Positions 1 to 11,634 of a stretch of DNA of 64,000 nucleotides are shown one piece after another. The notes beneath the pieces are model-generated. The model searched no databases. It was given only the letters and a program-made list of their open reading frames with translations, and was not told the DNA's origin. The stretch comes from Acanthaster planci (lineage: Eukaryota; Echinodermata; Asteroidea; Valvatida; Acanthasteridae): contig NW_019091437.1 of the NCBI RefSeq assembly GCF_001949145.1, positions 296,754 through 360,753 on the forward strand, in the 5' to 3' direction. The first letter of the stretch is position 1, and the number at the start of each line of letters is the position of its first letter. The position numbers and the translations under genes were made by a program.

Positions 1-105
1 GTAAGCCCATCACAAGTCCCTGTAAGTCCATCACAAGTCCCTGCAAGTCCATGTAAGTCCATCACAAGTCCCTGCAAGTCCATGTAAGTCCATCACAAGT
101 CATTC
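1..105. repeat. Satellite end: tandem copies of an AAGTCCATCACAAGTCCCTG-type unit
   Basis: The window opens inside a tandem array. The core AAGTCCATCACAAGTCC occurs four times with slight changes, with spacings of about 21 and 31 bp because an extra AAGTCCATGT block is inserted in some copies. The last copy decays at about 105. The array runs off the left edge, so its full length is unknown. No coding role is visible. Confidence 0.9.
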
Positions 106-195
106 AGTCTTAAGCCAATTCCCAAGCTATTCAAATGAGCTGTGACAAAAGCATTCTTTTTGTCATTGTTCACTCTCATGCGTAAGACTGGCCTT

Positions 196-241
196 GTGGA
201 AAGACTTGTGACTGGACTTTTGAAGGGACTTGTGATGGACT
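196..241. repeat. Inverted copy of the satellite unit at 1-105
   Basis: GGGACTTGTGATGGACT near 224-240 is the reverse complement of the AGTCCATCACAAGTCCC core of the array at 1-105, and the related GGACTTTTGAA and GACTTGTGACTGGAC lie just before it. About 100 bp of unique sequence separates the arms, so a transcript or single strand could fold back on itself. Confidence 0.75.
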
Positions 242-249
242 CGAATACA

Positions 250-3200
250 ACACTGCATGTTAATACTGATATCAGTATTTTGTGTGTTTCCATTGATTCA
301 TGTAATAAAGAAATGACTACCTTTGTGCTGTTTGGCTATCTGGTATAATAACAGGCAACAAAACTAGATGCTTGCTTATTTTATACAACAAAGAAGAGGA
401 CCAGAAGCACTGTTTAATGGTTTGAGAATGGAAAAATTCCAGTAGATTCAGGGTAGGATAAACAGGTGATTGCCGGTATACCCAGCAAGAAATGAGACCG
501 AGGGGTACCCCCCCCAACATGTCCAATCCCTGTACACATTCCAGACTATTGTTACTTAACACATCCCCCCAAGATGTCCGAAAGGAATTCCCCCGATTCC
601 TGTGAGACAATGACCAACACAAAGCAGGGGGGGTTCTCTCCGTCTCATACCTTGCTGCATATGATTGCCGGAGTTCATCTCTCTTTGGCAGTGAAGTTCA
701 ACTGTGGACAGTTGTCAGAGATTGAAATTTTGTCCAGGTTAAATGAGAGTAAATACGATGCAAGATATGCGGTAAAAGGGGACCCCCCCTCTATTGTGTC
801 TTCTTTTGCGTTGATGGCATCTTTGAAATTCCTTTCAGATTTCCGAGGGGGGTGCAGTAGGCACAATAGCCTCGGGGTATAGGGCTTGTGCATCACATTA
901 GGGGAGGTCCCCCTTTGCCGCAGGGTATCTCAGAGTTAGTACAAGATGTGGATGGTTTTGACAGTTACTGTAATGTTTACCCTTGCAGACGTGCGTTGTG
1001 TCCCCACTCCTCATTGTTCCTGTTATAAGCTGCATCTGTGCCATACTTTTCCCTTCTGCCAAGATAACTGGAGAATATTCAGTGACGCAATTTGGAATGT
1101 GAATCATTTATTCCATGAATGCGATTTTCTTCGATACGCAGATTTTTTTTTCAGCTTAATTGCACATCTAATTTGTTCTTAATGACACTGTATTCTTTTG
1201 GAAAATGTAATAAACATTGGGGAAGATCAGACTGAACTAAATGTCCTCATCCTAGTGACTCAGTTACTTCAATTCTGTTACTCAAAGTTCCTTGGTTGTT
1301 GAACTAAGTTCAAATTTTGTAAAGTGCATTCTTATTTGTTTTTGTGGATTTCATGGTTCTTTACCTACCCAAGATTAGAAACGTTGTTGCACATTATAGC
1401 TAACTCCTTACAAATGGTCTGCGGACTGCAGCTTAGTGACTCGTCAGAATCTGTAATACTCCCTCCCAGGCATTGGCCAGTGCATCTGAACCTAATCAAT
1501 CAATCCCTTAACATCTCTGTTAGGAAGCGAACCAAAAAAATATATATCTGCAACTAGGAATCCTCTGAGAATGCTTAGACTGGTTGTATCTGTGAGGCAT
1601 TTGAAACAGCTGGCCTCAATGTCATCCGTGGAGATTTCCTATTCCTTTCTTGCTTCCCGGCTGAATAATTTCCAAACCTCACCAAGCCACATCTGAAATC
1701 AATCAGACGTAATAATGTTTGCCGTCCGTGTTTACTGACCCGGAACAGTGTTTGTCCCTTGTTCTCTGCACCTCTAGGCCATTTTCCTTCTGACGAACTA
1801 TGAGTCAAAGGAGTCTGTGGCTATGAAGATTTCCCGAGTGGAAGCCACTCTTTCAAGCAATTGTCTTTCCTGTCAGATATGTCATTGATGTAATTATTGT
1901 TTCTGGCAGCTAGGAAACATTTCAGGTTTGCCGTGATGCTGCTGGCTTCTCCTTTGTCGTGCTCTGTCATTGTCAACATCATTCACGTTTCAAGTGTTTT
2001 TCTGTGGCTAACTTAGCCGGGTTCTGACTGTCTTCTTCATTAATATGTTTTTTGGGGGGAGGGGGGCTGAATTTGCCTTAGACAACAGTAGTTTCTGGTA
2101 GGCTGGTCTTGCCACCAGTGCCACTATTGCATGAAGTCAGTGGTTTTTATTTTGAGACGACACGCTTGGCTACTCGCGTTGCTTAAGTACAGCTGTTGCT
2201 GTGAATAAAAAGAGATCCCCGCTTCTACAGGTTCAGGTATACATTGTAGTATGTTGGCTAGGGTAAGGTATTAAAGGAGTGCCTGACTCAGCATGTTGCA
2301 CCCACGCACCGGCCTTAGGGTTTAAATCCTGTAACTATTGCCTACAAGTATCACGAGAGTTGGGTAGGGATTTTTTTTTTTTTAACGGGTTCAGTGGTGT
2401 GTGAGAGGAAGGGATGGTGTGAGAAGTGGCTTAAACCTGTTGAAGTAAAACTTGATTGGCTGGATACCAATCAAAGAATCTTAACCCAACACTGAAAGAA
2501 ATAAAGCCCAAAAAAATGATAAATTTTGCGTTCAACTTTTGATAATGCTGACCTCCCCAAAATTCTTAACAAGTCTTGCACGTGTTTAAAAGTGAAATCT
2601 GTTGTAATTTTTTGTGTAGGCTGGTTTATATTCAGAAATGTCCCAAATCAGTCTTTGAATTTTTGTTCTTTTTCTGTAGTCTGATAAGTTATTGACTAAT
2701 TGATGAAGTTGTGTAAGGAAACAGGGCATTGCAGCAGTTACTGTAAATGATGCTCATTCCTTACAATGTGTGGGTGCTTGCTTTAAAGAGTCATCGTGAA
2801 CTCAAATCACAGTGAACCAGAGGAAAGCCATGTTTGCTCCTCAACACCATCCTGTGTTGGCAACATACTGTTTTCGCACTCATGACTACACACAGTGTTT
2901 GTACACCTTGAATGGCATGTTGTTCCCCTGTTGTCTGTGATGAAAACCTTATTTGAAAGATAAATTTTGCACACAAAATCAGACAAAAGCAAAGAACTCC
3001 AGTGGTGATTTTTTTTTCAAATTTTGATTCTTTCTCCCACCCTCCCAAAATCGGAGTTCCTCAAATTTCCACTGTCTCTTTCTGCCCCTATTGTGTGAGA
3101 AAAGTAGTCGCCATACCCATGTTTAAGCTACCCAAGCAAACCGTAGCTAGTGGTGTTATATTAGGGAATTGCATTGGCCACGCACGTGGCTTTCACAAAC

Positions 3201-4790
3201 ATCTGACCGGCGACAGCAAGGCGAGACAACGTTTCCCAGAAGAGAGAAATCTGGCACTCTCTGCTTGTTTTTTTTTTTTTCAAATTCTGGAAAATCTCAT
3301 TGTCTGGGGCTTTCGCACACGTTAGCTGCCTGCCTTGGGCCAAAATTGAGATAAAAAGGAACCAAGGAGACAGGAATGCTTCACAAAGAGGTTTTTAATT
3401 CTGTGATGATCGTCATTGGTAACGATGTTTTTCCGTCGTATATGGAGGGGCTATTCTCACAACACAAAAAATAAGGAAGGAGAGTAGACGTACGGACTGG
3501 GACCGAGAGAGGCTGCAGGCAGTGAATGGGATTAGGGAGCTTTGCTCCTTCCTCTTGTTACTATAAGCTACTTGGGCAGCACTCATGCTGGGGAAACTGT
3601 GTTTCTAATATAAATGTTATCGTCCCGGATGAATTACGGCAGACTTGTTAGTTCTCTCAACATAAATGATAGGATGGATACTGCTTCTCTTAGTACCCAG
3701 AGGCCCTTTCCATACATCGCATTACTATTTATATCACGAGACCTGAGAAGTGTGTTGGAAAGGTGGCAGTTTTTGCACGTTTAACCCAAAGCTGGGGATA
3801 ATTTTCAGGTTGACATCAACCAAAGAGTCTGCCATTGATCGTATAATGACACAGGTTTTTTTTTCTTTTCATGTGTTCTGAAAAATAGTTTTGGTGCACC
3901 TGTGAAATTGAAACTGCTTGTAGAGTGGGTCCTTGTTTCTTGACTCTCATCCTTTCACACACTGAGGGACAATGTAACCCCCTTTACAATAACAAGGAGT
4001 ATACAGCAAGTGTTGCCCTAGACAACAGCTACATATTCAGATGTGTGCCTATTTCCTGCAGTCACTAAATTTCCTCCCTCCATTGAAGGAGCGTTAGTTT
4101 AAAGCTGGCTGCATTCTTGCTGTCTTGTTTCTTTCCTTCATGCAGACATTGAAAGAGGCACGTTTCAGGCCCCCCTTCCCCTTCCAGGATGTTTTAAGAG
4201 AATGCAGCTGCCTTTCATAGCTGCAGGGGCTGGCAGAATATGTTCTGATCGAATACAGTCTGAGAGCGCTTCATTGGTGGCTTGTATGAATTGCCGTCAC
4301 AAAGATTGCCAAAAAATGAGTGTAATTCAGGGCATTGCCTGTAGCAAAAATCGGAATGGTTGGGTCCAAATTGGATCTACTGGATGTCTGCTTTCATGTT
4401 GTATCTTAAATGGCGCATTGACGAGATGGCTATAAACCCATATATGTGAATTCATGTTGTGTGGTGCATTAGGAAAATGTGGACTTGTGTGCCTCAACAT
4501 CTGTCTCTCCACAGTGACTGTAGATGGTCCCAACGTGTGTGCCCCCAGAACCACAAAAAAAAAGAAGAAATTAAGAAAAAAAATATGTGTGAGCGTGTAA
4601 CCACATTCAGTTGAGTTGTGGATGGCAATATGTCCGAGATGGGCTGAGGAACCACAATTGAAAAATTATGTGCAAATCCTGTGGCAGTTCTTCGAAAATA
4701 GTACAGACAATAGAACAGTCAGAGAACAGTGGAATGTCGGCAGTTGCAAGCGTGTTCACTCCTGTGACTGTAGGCTTGTATAGCTTTTAC
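250..4790. other. Intergenic or intronic DNA with no supported gene
   Basis: Apart from the weak ORF at 946-1182, I see no coding signal here. There are C, G, A and T runs (for example near 510, 780 and 2050), a small perfect hairpin at 2452-2474 (arms TTGATTGG and CCAATCAA), and a GGTTTAAATCC stretch near 2318 that resembles a tRNA B box but lacks a matching A box and cloverleaf. Several AATAAA or ATTAAA words occur without a recognisable exon before them, apart from the one noted for the ORF at 946. Confidence 0.6.
946..1182 (+). CDS. Candidate small cysteine-rich secreted ORF (unsupported by homology)
   Basis: An open frame of 78 codons starts at an ATG and ends at TAA (1180-1182). The N-terminus (MWMVLTVTVMFTLADVRC) looks like a short hydrophobic signal peptide. 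The rest holds several cysteines (VRC, PHCSC, HLC, PFC, HEC, ICS), as in small secreted peptides. An AATAAA poly(A) word sits at 1209-1214, about 27 bases after the stop. I recognise no family. Frames of this length are common by chance in this window, and no splice sites or promoter tie it to a gene. It could equally be noise. Confidence 0.15.
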   Translation: MWMVLTVTVMFTLADVRCVPTPHCSCYKLHLCHTFPFCQDNWRIFSDAIWNVNHLFHECDFLRYADFFFSLIAHLICS

Positions 4791-4795
4791 TGCCC

Positions 4796-5030
4796 CAACT
4801 TGAAGCACCCCCTCACTGGCAAAGAAGAGATGGGTTGGTGAGAACCACATCAACTGGGTGTCCGGCACGCATGCAGAAGCCATACATTTCAAGAATTCCA
4901 TCATAAGTTGGTTGCGTAGGCTCTGCCCGTCCTGTGCCATATGCGCGTAAACTTGTGCGTGTACAGGGTGAGTTTCCACTGAAGGACCGTCTTTTCTCTG
5001 TGAAAGCTTACCTTCATCTCTTGTTCCCAC
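4796..5030 (+). repeat. Dispersed repeat A, copy 1
   Basis: This stretch aligns with 26283-26500 on the same strand and with 60485-60708 on the opposite strand. Shared landmarks, in order: AACTTGAAG, a GCAAAGAAGAGA block, an ATGCAGAAGCCATAC block, TCCTGTGCCA, CGTGTAC, GTGAGTTTCC and AAGGACC. Divergence is substantial, with many substitutions and small indels, so the insertions are old. No terminal inverted repeats or tail are evident. Open frames over it differ between copies, so a coding origin is unproven. Confidence 0.7.
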
Positions 5031-7206
5031 TCAGAGCAGATAAAAGACAGACACTCGGACGGAAGCAAAGAATTTTTCCTATCCTCTTGTCAATCTTTTG
5101 TTCCAAACTGGTAGTATAAAGTAAGTGCGCGTGGAAGAGTGTCAAGTTAAGTGGAAACAAAGGAAACAGAGTTCCTTGTCCTCTTAGATACGTTACTGTT
5201 ATTCATGACCGACTACGAACGTGCACATCCATTTCCTTTATGTGCATTGCAGCACCAGCTAAAAATGTATACACATGTAAGATTCAAACAGAGCAGATGG
5301 AAGAAACATCGATCCTGCTGAAACAATCTACGTGAGGGACTTAAAAAAAGATACATGTAAATTACTCAGTACTCAGATTGTAGAGTCAGATTGTATGAGA
5401 AAGAGATCAAGTTATTGTTGTTTGTGCCTCAAGCTTTAAGTGCACTGAACCCCTAGAGATGCATTGCCCAGCCTGCTTCATCTAGGAAGACATGATGTCG
5501 CAATTTATCCATTCCCTCAGCGCATGTATGTCTGCAGCAGGGCTCAGACTGTGAGACATCTAGACGTCTAAGCACCCCTGTTGACCAAAGCGTCAACAGT
5601 GTTGTGCAAAATCAAGCTGTGCTTTGGCGACAGTTAAAAAAAAGAGGAAAAAAGACAGAGTGTCCATGTTGACAATATGATAACATACATTTAATTAGCA
5701 ATTGACCCACCTCGTGATACCCCTGGGGAGAGAGTGTCTGCGTGTGCATTTTGTGTCTGTCTCTCAGGGTTGTGGAGTTCAGACTGGTCACGCTTCACGC
5801 CAAACGGATTTCACGATTCAGTGATTACTTCATGTAGATCATTATATATAGCACATTGGCCGCGTGTGCCCTGGACGCATCTTGTCTGAAGCCAACTGCC
5901 TTGCAGATCCAGGTGTTTCCTTTGTGGCACAAGGTCAGCAACGGTTCTTCACTCTGCTTTCCTTCTTCAGATGGATGTCATAGCTCAAATTGACAGATCT
6001 TTGAAAGGGCCTGTGAAAAGTGGCTTTTATTATATATATAATAATGAGGTATCTTATTAAAATAGAAAATTTGCGTATGTGACATACGTGTACATTTGAG
6101 AAGACATTGTTGCAAGCTGCCAGCACATCAATGCTTGTCTTGGGTCGAGTTTGGAAAATTCAGTCCCATTTTTGGTTGTTCTAGAGATCATGTTGATCAG
6201 ATCATGCCTATAAAGATATGACAAGCCTGCATAACTTTCCAACTGAAGCAAAATTTAGACAAAGTTGGACATCAGAAGTCAGGCTGACCAGGGCCAAATG
6301 GCCAGGACTGACAGCAAACTCCAAACTCTGCAGTGCACATTCTGAGCTGCACTGTTTTCTTCTGAACATGTACATCTGGTTTTGCTGAAGTCAGACGCCA
6401 CGCCCACGATCTGTGGGAAATCAAGAAATGCCAATGAACAAAAATGAAGAGGAGCCTTCATGAAACGAGAACGACAAAGGGTAAGAAATGCCTCCAAATT
6501 AGCCCGGGCTATTCCACTCAACATACTTAAGTCGTGGTGCCCCATTTATGTATGCCACAACGCCAACACATTATACCACTACTCATAAGTTGTGCACATG
6601 TTTTTACCATGCACGTGGGCATCACATACATGGACATTTACATGCATATATTTTCTGTTCGAACAGTCCGTGGGCACATGGATTGCGTGTGTCAAATGTC
6701 CATGTTCCTCTTGGGTCCAGACGTACCGAAAGGCTGCTTGGCTATAATTATGGATTGTCAAGTGTACGTTACCCATAACGCCGTCATTGGGGAGTCAGTC
6801 AAAATAACCACAATAAAGGAAATTGTATTCCATTTTTACATCCCCATCATGTTATTAGCATAATAGTGAATTTTTTATACACTTAATTAACAGTTTGTCC
6901 ATGGAGGTCTTCATGGACCATGTAAGGTCTACTTTTGCATAGACAATCACACTTGTTAGGTAGCTGAAAAGCTTGTTCCAGTGGATTAGAAAAAAACATT
7001 GATTTGCACATCGAGAGGCATTCACAGTATCACCTGATAGATGATTTTGAAGGATTTAGCACTGTACAGCCCAGCCACTACACTTTACTTAGGGCTTGAT
7101 GGCCCAACACAACAACTTGGAATAGAGTTAACACCAAGCTTTGGATTTAGGCATGCCCTTGGAGATGTGGTCAGTCATGAGCTTTGTGCATTGTTCACAT
7201 TTAGTA

Positions 7207-7251
7207 TGCTACCTCCTCAGAGGCTACCTCCTTGGAGGCTGCCTCCTCGGA
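7207..7251. repeat. Short minisatellite, three units of 15 bp
   Basis: Three adjacent diverged units of the form GCTACCTCCTCAGAG follow one another. CCTCCTTGGAGG inside is also a short palindrome. In one frame this reads as LPP-rich peptide, with nothing to suggest translation. Confidence 0.7.
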
Positions 7252-8517
7252 TGATAGCAGGTGGCATTTATTATCTTTTATTATCTTAACTTTTGAGACA
7301 CTGTTTTCTTAACAGTTTTGTAATTCAATTGGCTTGATCATCCGAAACTTGAAGTACGAATAATGAGATCGTTTGCATGTCTGACTTGCTCATCTTATAT
7401 GCATGTTGCCTTTATCTTGAGACATCTGTCGGTCTTAAAATCTATTTACACAAGTGTGTGATAACAGAATTCCACATGGTCAAAATATAGAACTCCTGGT
7501 TTTCTGCTGACTTGTTTACATTTAGAGTGGACAAACCATGCGGTCACGCAATAAACCGCTGTGTTTAGAAACCAGAGCAATTTTTCCAAAGATGCCATGC
7601 TGAGAGTACGCATTCTGGGCAATCAGCATTCTCATTGGCTGCTACATCATTGTCATGAAATATCATTAACATAAGCACGGAATGTGTTTCCCTCCTGTGG
7701 GTAAATGTAATTATGTGGCATTACCACTTTCTGCTACAGTACACGTGTAAATGGGCCTTTACTAGATGCCTAAAACCTCTGGTCGGGTTGGTGGTATATT
7801 TACGTTTGTTGGTTTTTATGTTCTTGTTTGATTTTTTAAATTTGTCTACTTACATGTACCTGCGAATTGATGCTTTTTTTCCTTTTTTTATTTCTTAGTA
7901 CTCATGTAAGGCCTACATTACTCCGTATTCTGTGTTTTACTGTTTGAAAAAATTGAAATAAATATTTTATATCCATTTTTGTTTAAATTCTTCTTTGACT
8001 AACCTTACAAATACATTTTAATGTTTAATGCATGTTTGACGTATGTACAGCACTGTTATGGCCCAGATGGAAATCAACTCTTACGTCTGCTGTGGACTGA
8101 ACTCAGGTTGGTTTGAATAGGGTCGAAATGACGGTGCAAAAAGGCTGAATTGTGTAACCTCTGTACATAGCAGCCTTTAGCCACTTGCTATGAGTGTGTG
8201 CCCGTTGTTGTGACGGCGGCAAGCCAGGCTCTTATACTGGGCCCTCGTCCCTCCAGACAATCACGATAACATTGCCGGCAATTCTATATTCCTCCAAAGC
8301 TGGCAAATACATGTAATTGTAATCTGAGCCGACACAAAAGTCTTGGCAGAAGTTCAGTGACATTCTCCTCCCTGGAGTGGGACCCTGAAATGGCATTCAT
8401 TGAGGAGCACTATCTGATATTACTGTAACTGAATCCATCACCATTCATCCTATGTATATAAGTCGCTGAGATGCATTTTGGTTGTAGTCTTTCTCTGTCT
8501 GTCTTTTTTTTCCCCAG

Positions 8518-8593
8518 TGTAGGGACTTTTTTGGATTATAATTCGATTTCTTCCTCACCCACGATACTTGTATTTTTGTGTGGCCCTGCCTAA
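8518..8593 (+). CDS. Candidate terminal coding exon, gene unknown
   Basis: A long pyrimidine tract (8490-8515) ends in CCCCAG at 8517, a textbook acceptor. One frame then reads 24 codons (begins VGTFLDYN, ends FLCGPA) to a TAA at 8591-8593. An ATTAAA poly(A)-type word lies at 8610-8615. This fits a short last exon plus 3' end. It matches no family I know, no upstream exon was found, and the peptide is too short to be persuasive. A chance acceptor is the main alternative. Confidence 0.18.
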
Positions 8594-9345
8594 CAGTGTA
8601 GTACTTAATATTAAAGTTGTGCTAATCGTATTTTTATGTTTTTGTGTTCATGTTTTCCTTTTTTTTTACCCCAAGTTTTATTTAGTCTCTAAAAGTACTG
8701 TATGAAGCATACTAATGAGTGGCTGTGTTTGGTTGGCCCACAGGTTTATGATTGTTTCTCAACTGATTAATCATTCTCTTTCCAGTTATGGTTCCAATCA
8801 TTTCAATTGTTTTTTTTTTCTTTTTTGGTACAACATTTAGGGCTACACTAGTCTGCAGTCTTTCGTAAAGTTATCATAAGAAAACCATTATCTCAGTGAG
8901 CATCAGAGTTCCAGCTTGCATTTTTAAATTATAGCCAACATTTGGGCAAATATAAAGTTTTGTCACAAAATGCTTTTTCTATTTAAAATTGAACAGCCAA
9001 CTTTCTTAATCTTGTAACCAACCAATCAACCAACATATATTCCTTTTCCCTCTTTGACAAGAAAGTAACCAATTGTTTATGTGATGGGTAATTCCTGAGA
9101 CCAACTCAATCTGTCTTAACTTGAGTGCATGTACTGTACCAGCACGCTTGCTATGTGTTTTGTGTCAAAAGGCATGGCTTTATCAGGTTTTTTGTTAAAA
9201 CCTGAAGAGACCTCTGTAGTTCTCAGTACAATTATATCAAACACAATAACAAAAGATATTTCTTCCACATTTAAGGGATAGCATCTGTGTGATCTTCATG
9301 AATTATTTGACACTTAACAGGTTCCAGACCCCCCCCCCCAAAAGA

Positions 9346-9359
9346 GAGAGAGAGAGAGA
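9346..9359. repeat. (GA)n microsatellite beside a C run
   Basis: About seven GA units follow a run of ten or so C residues. Simple sequence, no function inferred. Confidence 0.85.
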
Positions 9360-9770
9360 TAAAAAGATAGGGTGTAGTAGTGTGGGGGTGGATTTCAAAT
9401 TACTCTCCAAATTCCGTACATCTTATGAATTACTTGCCAAGGGTACAGACATGGGAATTACTCAGTAGTTTATACTTAGGCGGCAAATACACGGACAGAA
9501 TCCACTCTGTGCGTGCCAGGGTCCCATTAAAACTCATGAGAAACCACGGGAAAAAAATGCATTCAATGACAGAGCTTCAGTCATGTATCATCACCTTCGT
9601 TTTGATAACAGCAGACAATGCCTATATCAGCACTCACTGTAACGTTACACTTGGTTCATAAATCACCCATCTCTGGGCCCAAAGGTACTTCATATGTTAG
9701 CTGCTGTCATGGGGGCCATCTGCTGCAAGTACAATGTACTAGTAGGCTATGTATGTGCTGTTCTCATCCC

Positions 9771-9926
9771 TACAAGTTGCTGGGTTGGAAACGTGGGTTT
9801 GCTCTGTCAAGTCTGCATGTACAATGTATGTGCGTGCATCATATTCTCTACAAGTTGCTGGGTTGGAAACGTGGGTTTGCTCTGTCAAGTCTGCATGTAC
9901 AATGTATGTGCTTGCATCATATTCTT
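9771..9926. repeat. 78-bp tandem duplication
   Basis: Two units of 78 bp, starting at 9771 and 9849 with TACAAGTTGCTGGGTTGG, are almost identical, differing by about one base before the end of the second. A more diverged part-copy of the unit's second half (AAGTACAATGTACTAG...) lies just upstream at 9727-9770. Because 78 is a multiple of three, frames stay open through the array, which explains the repetitive ORFs on both strands without implying a gene. Confidence 0.9.
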
Positions 9927-9929
9927 GCT

Positions 9930-11390
9930 TTATAGGAGGGCACATTTGAATAGAAACTCTTCAAATTTGAGATAATCGTGAAGCTCTGACGTATGTTTCT
10001 AAAACAAATGGGGGGCAGGGTTGAGGGTGGATGACTGAATGGGTGCCATCATATAAGGCTTTTTTTTTCAAAAAAGAAATTGGACTAATTGATTTCCTTT
10101 GAAGTACATTGATGACCACCTTGCTGTTGGCTACAGTGGCTCTGTTTGGAGGATATTTTGTTTGGGTTAACCTAGACTGCTCCCTTACCTGCAGTGTTCT
10201 CGTAGTCATGGTATCTAGGGAGAATATAGAGTGATGGCAAAGTGTAAATGGAAAAGTTCGGCAGAATACGCACGAGGGAAATTGCACAGTGACCGAGATC
10301 CTCAGCTGTGTTACATGTGTTTGATGCTACGTGGCAGACCATGCAATTTGGTGCATGTTCAAGTGGCAAGCTCACGGTGGCAGAAAATTGAACGTGTAAC
10401 AGTCTAGAACTACGCTGTAGTTAGGAAGAATCATGACTCCTAATGATTCAGATTGTTCAGGGTAGATTGAGTTTTGTGTCTTCATTTCTTGAAAGCTTGC
10501 CCTTCTTTATGCTTCATTAATCTTGATGCTTCCAGTTTCATGTGCAATAACAAACCTATTTGGGGAAGTTTGACTTTCTGCCATAGTTATGCACTGACAG
10601 GTCAGTGTCTTCCCTGTGAAGCATGAAATTACCGTTATTCCACTGCTCGTTTTTATGTTTCCCTTCTTTTGTTTGGTTGTTGTAATCAGATCTGTTTTAA
10701 TGATCAGTTTGTGCCGTAGCATTATTATATGTTACCCAATTGTTGTGTCACTGCTGTTTCTATGGTAATTTTGACCAGCCAGTCACGTATATGTGCTGCT
10801 GCATTCATGCCTTCAGTGTTGTGTGCTCCTGCTCAGTTGCGGGAGGAAAAAAAGGCTGCTGGCACTTACGCTCGGTAATATAACATTTCAGGAGTTCGTA
10901 TCCGGTGTCATGTGAGTTGAGAAAGGAAAGATGAATTGAATGGCAGTCTTGAATTAAGGCGGGACTGGGACAGACCGGCCGGATGGCTTTTGACAATTTT
11001 ATCTGAGGCATGAAGCGGCAAACCCGGAGACGGTGCACAACATGAATCTCTGTGGAAATCTCTTCCTCCCCCCCCCCAGCAGTAACCGGAACCAGCCTAC
11101 ACTGATCGGCGCACTCCCCCCCCCTCTCTCTTTCAGAATGTACCTTGTGGATGAAGTTATTGTGGTTCTTGTTGCAAACTTTGTGAAAGCCATCTGCTTG
11201 AGAAAGTGGGGTGGGAAATAAGATGTAGATCATGTGAAAATTCTCGTCGCTTTCTTGTTTTCTCCTGGAGGGGAGAAGGAAAGCTAACTGGGAAAATAAA
11301 CGGTGATACTTGTGAGGCATGTAAATGTATTTCTGTTTGTTGCATTGAGGTTTCAAACAAAAGAGAAAGAGTGCTTATTGAAACATGCTT
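9930..11390. other. No supported gene
   Basis: The longest unambiguous open frame of the window lies here on the minus strand (10805-11356, 183 codons). It crosses two C/G homopolymer runs, has no recognisable motif, and is of a length expected about once by chance in a window this size. A GTAAGG donor-like site on the minus strand near 10186 follows an open stretch, but its acceptor is poor. Confidence 0.5.
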
Positions 11391-11392
11391 TT

Positions 11393-11631
11393 GGGTCATT
11401 CTGTAAATTTGGGGTCCAACAGTGTGACATTTTTGTGCCCCTGTTACACCTGACCTGTGTCATTTGACATGGAAATATCACTGAAGCTGCTTTTAAACTA
11501 TTACTATTTGTTTGGCAGGTAATTTGCATTAATTCATCATTCTTGGAATTAGAAAATACGCTCTGATCATATGTCAGATGTGACAGGGACAACAAAAATT
11601 GGACCCCAATTTACAATGTATAGAATGACCC
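11393..11631. mobile_element. Non-autonomous DNA transposon (MITE family 1), copy 1
   Basis: An element of about 239 bp bounded by terminal inverted repeats: the left end begins GGGTCATTCTGTAAATT and the right end is the reverse complement of GGGTCATTCTATACATTG. The arms pair over about 27 bp, including GGGGTCCAA and TTGGACCCC. The inner part matches, in reverse, the element at 38443-38687, including the shared stretch around ATTACTATTTGTTTGGC. TTTT flanks both ends, which may be a target duplication or chance. No ORF of note, so mobilisation would need a transposase supplied elsewhere. Confidence 0.85.
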
Positions 11632-11634
11632 TTT

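Larger units (their letters stand above)
5040..9340. other. No supported gene; weak candidate exon and short repeats only
   Basis: Mostly AT-rich DNA. It contains an AT palindrome near 6030-6046, a 15-bp minisatellite at 7207-7251, and an AATAAA at about 7958. At 8518 a strong splice acceptor is followed by a short open frame, listed separately. I see no other convincing exon on either strand. Confidence 0.55.

Noticed and set aside
2250-2345. Possible tRNA or tRNA-derived SINE with a B-box-like GGTTTAAATCC
   Set aside because: The upstream text does not give an A box at the right distance and I could not fold a cloverleaf.
10187-10309. Minus-strand exon ending at GCAG|GTAAGG
   Set aside because: The donor is good and the phases are symmetric, but the only acceptor lacks a pyrimidine tract and the peptide matches nothing I know.
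10805-11356. Longest open frame free of N (183 codons, minus strand)
   Set aside because: About one frame of this length is expected by chance in 64 kb at this composition. It crosses C/G homopolymers and has no motif, splice site or homology I recognise.
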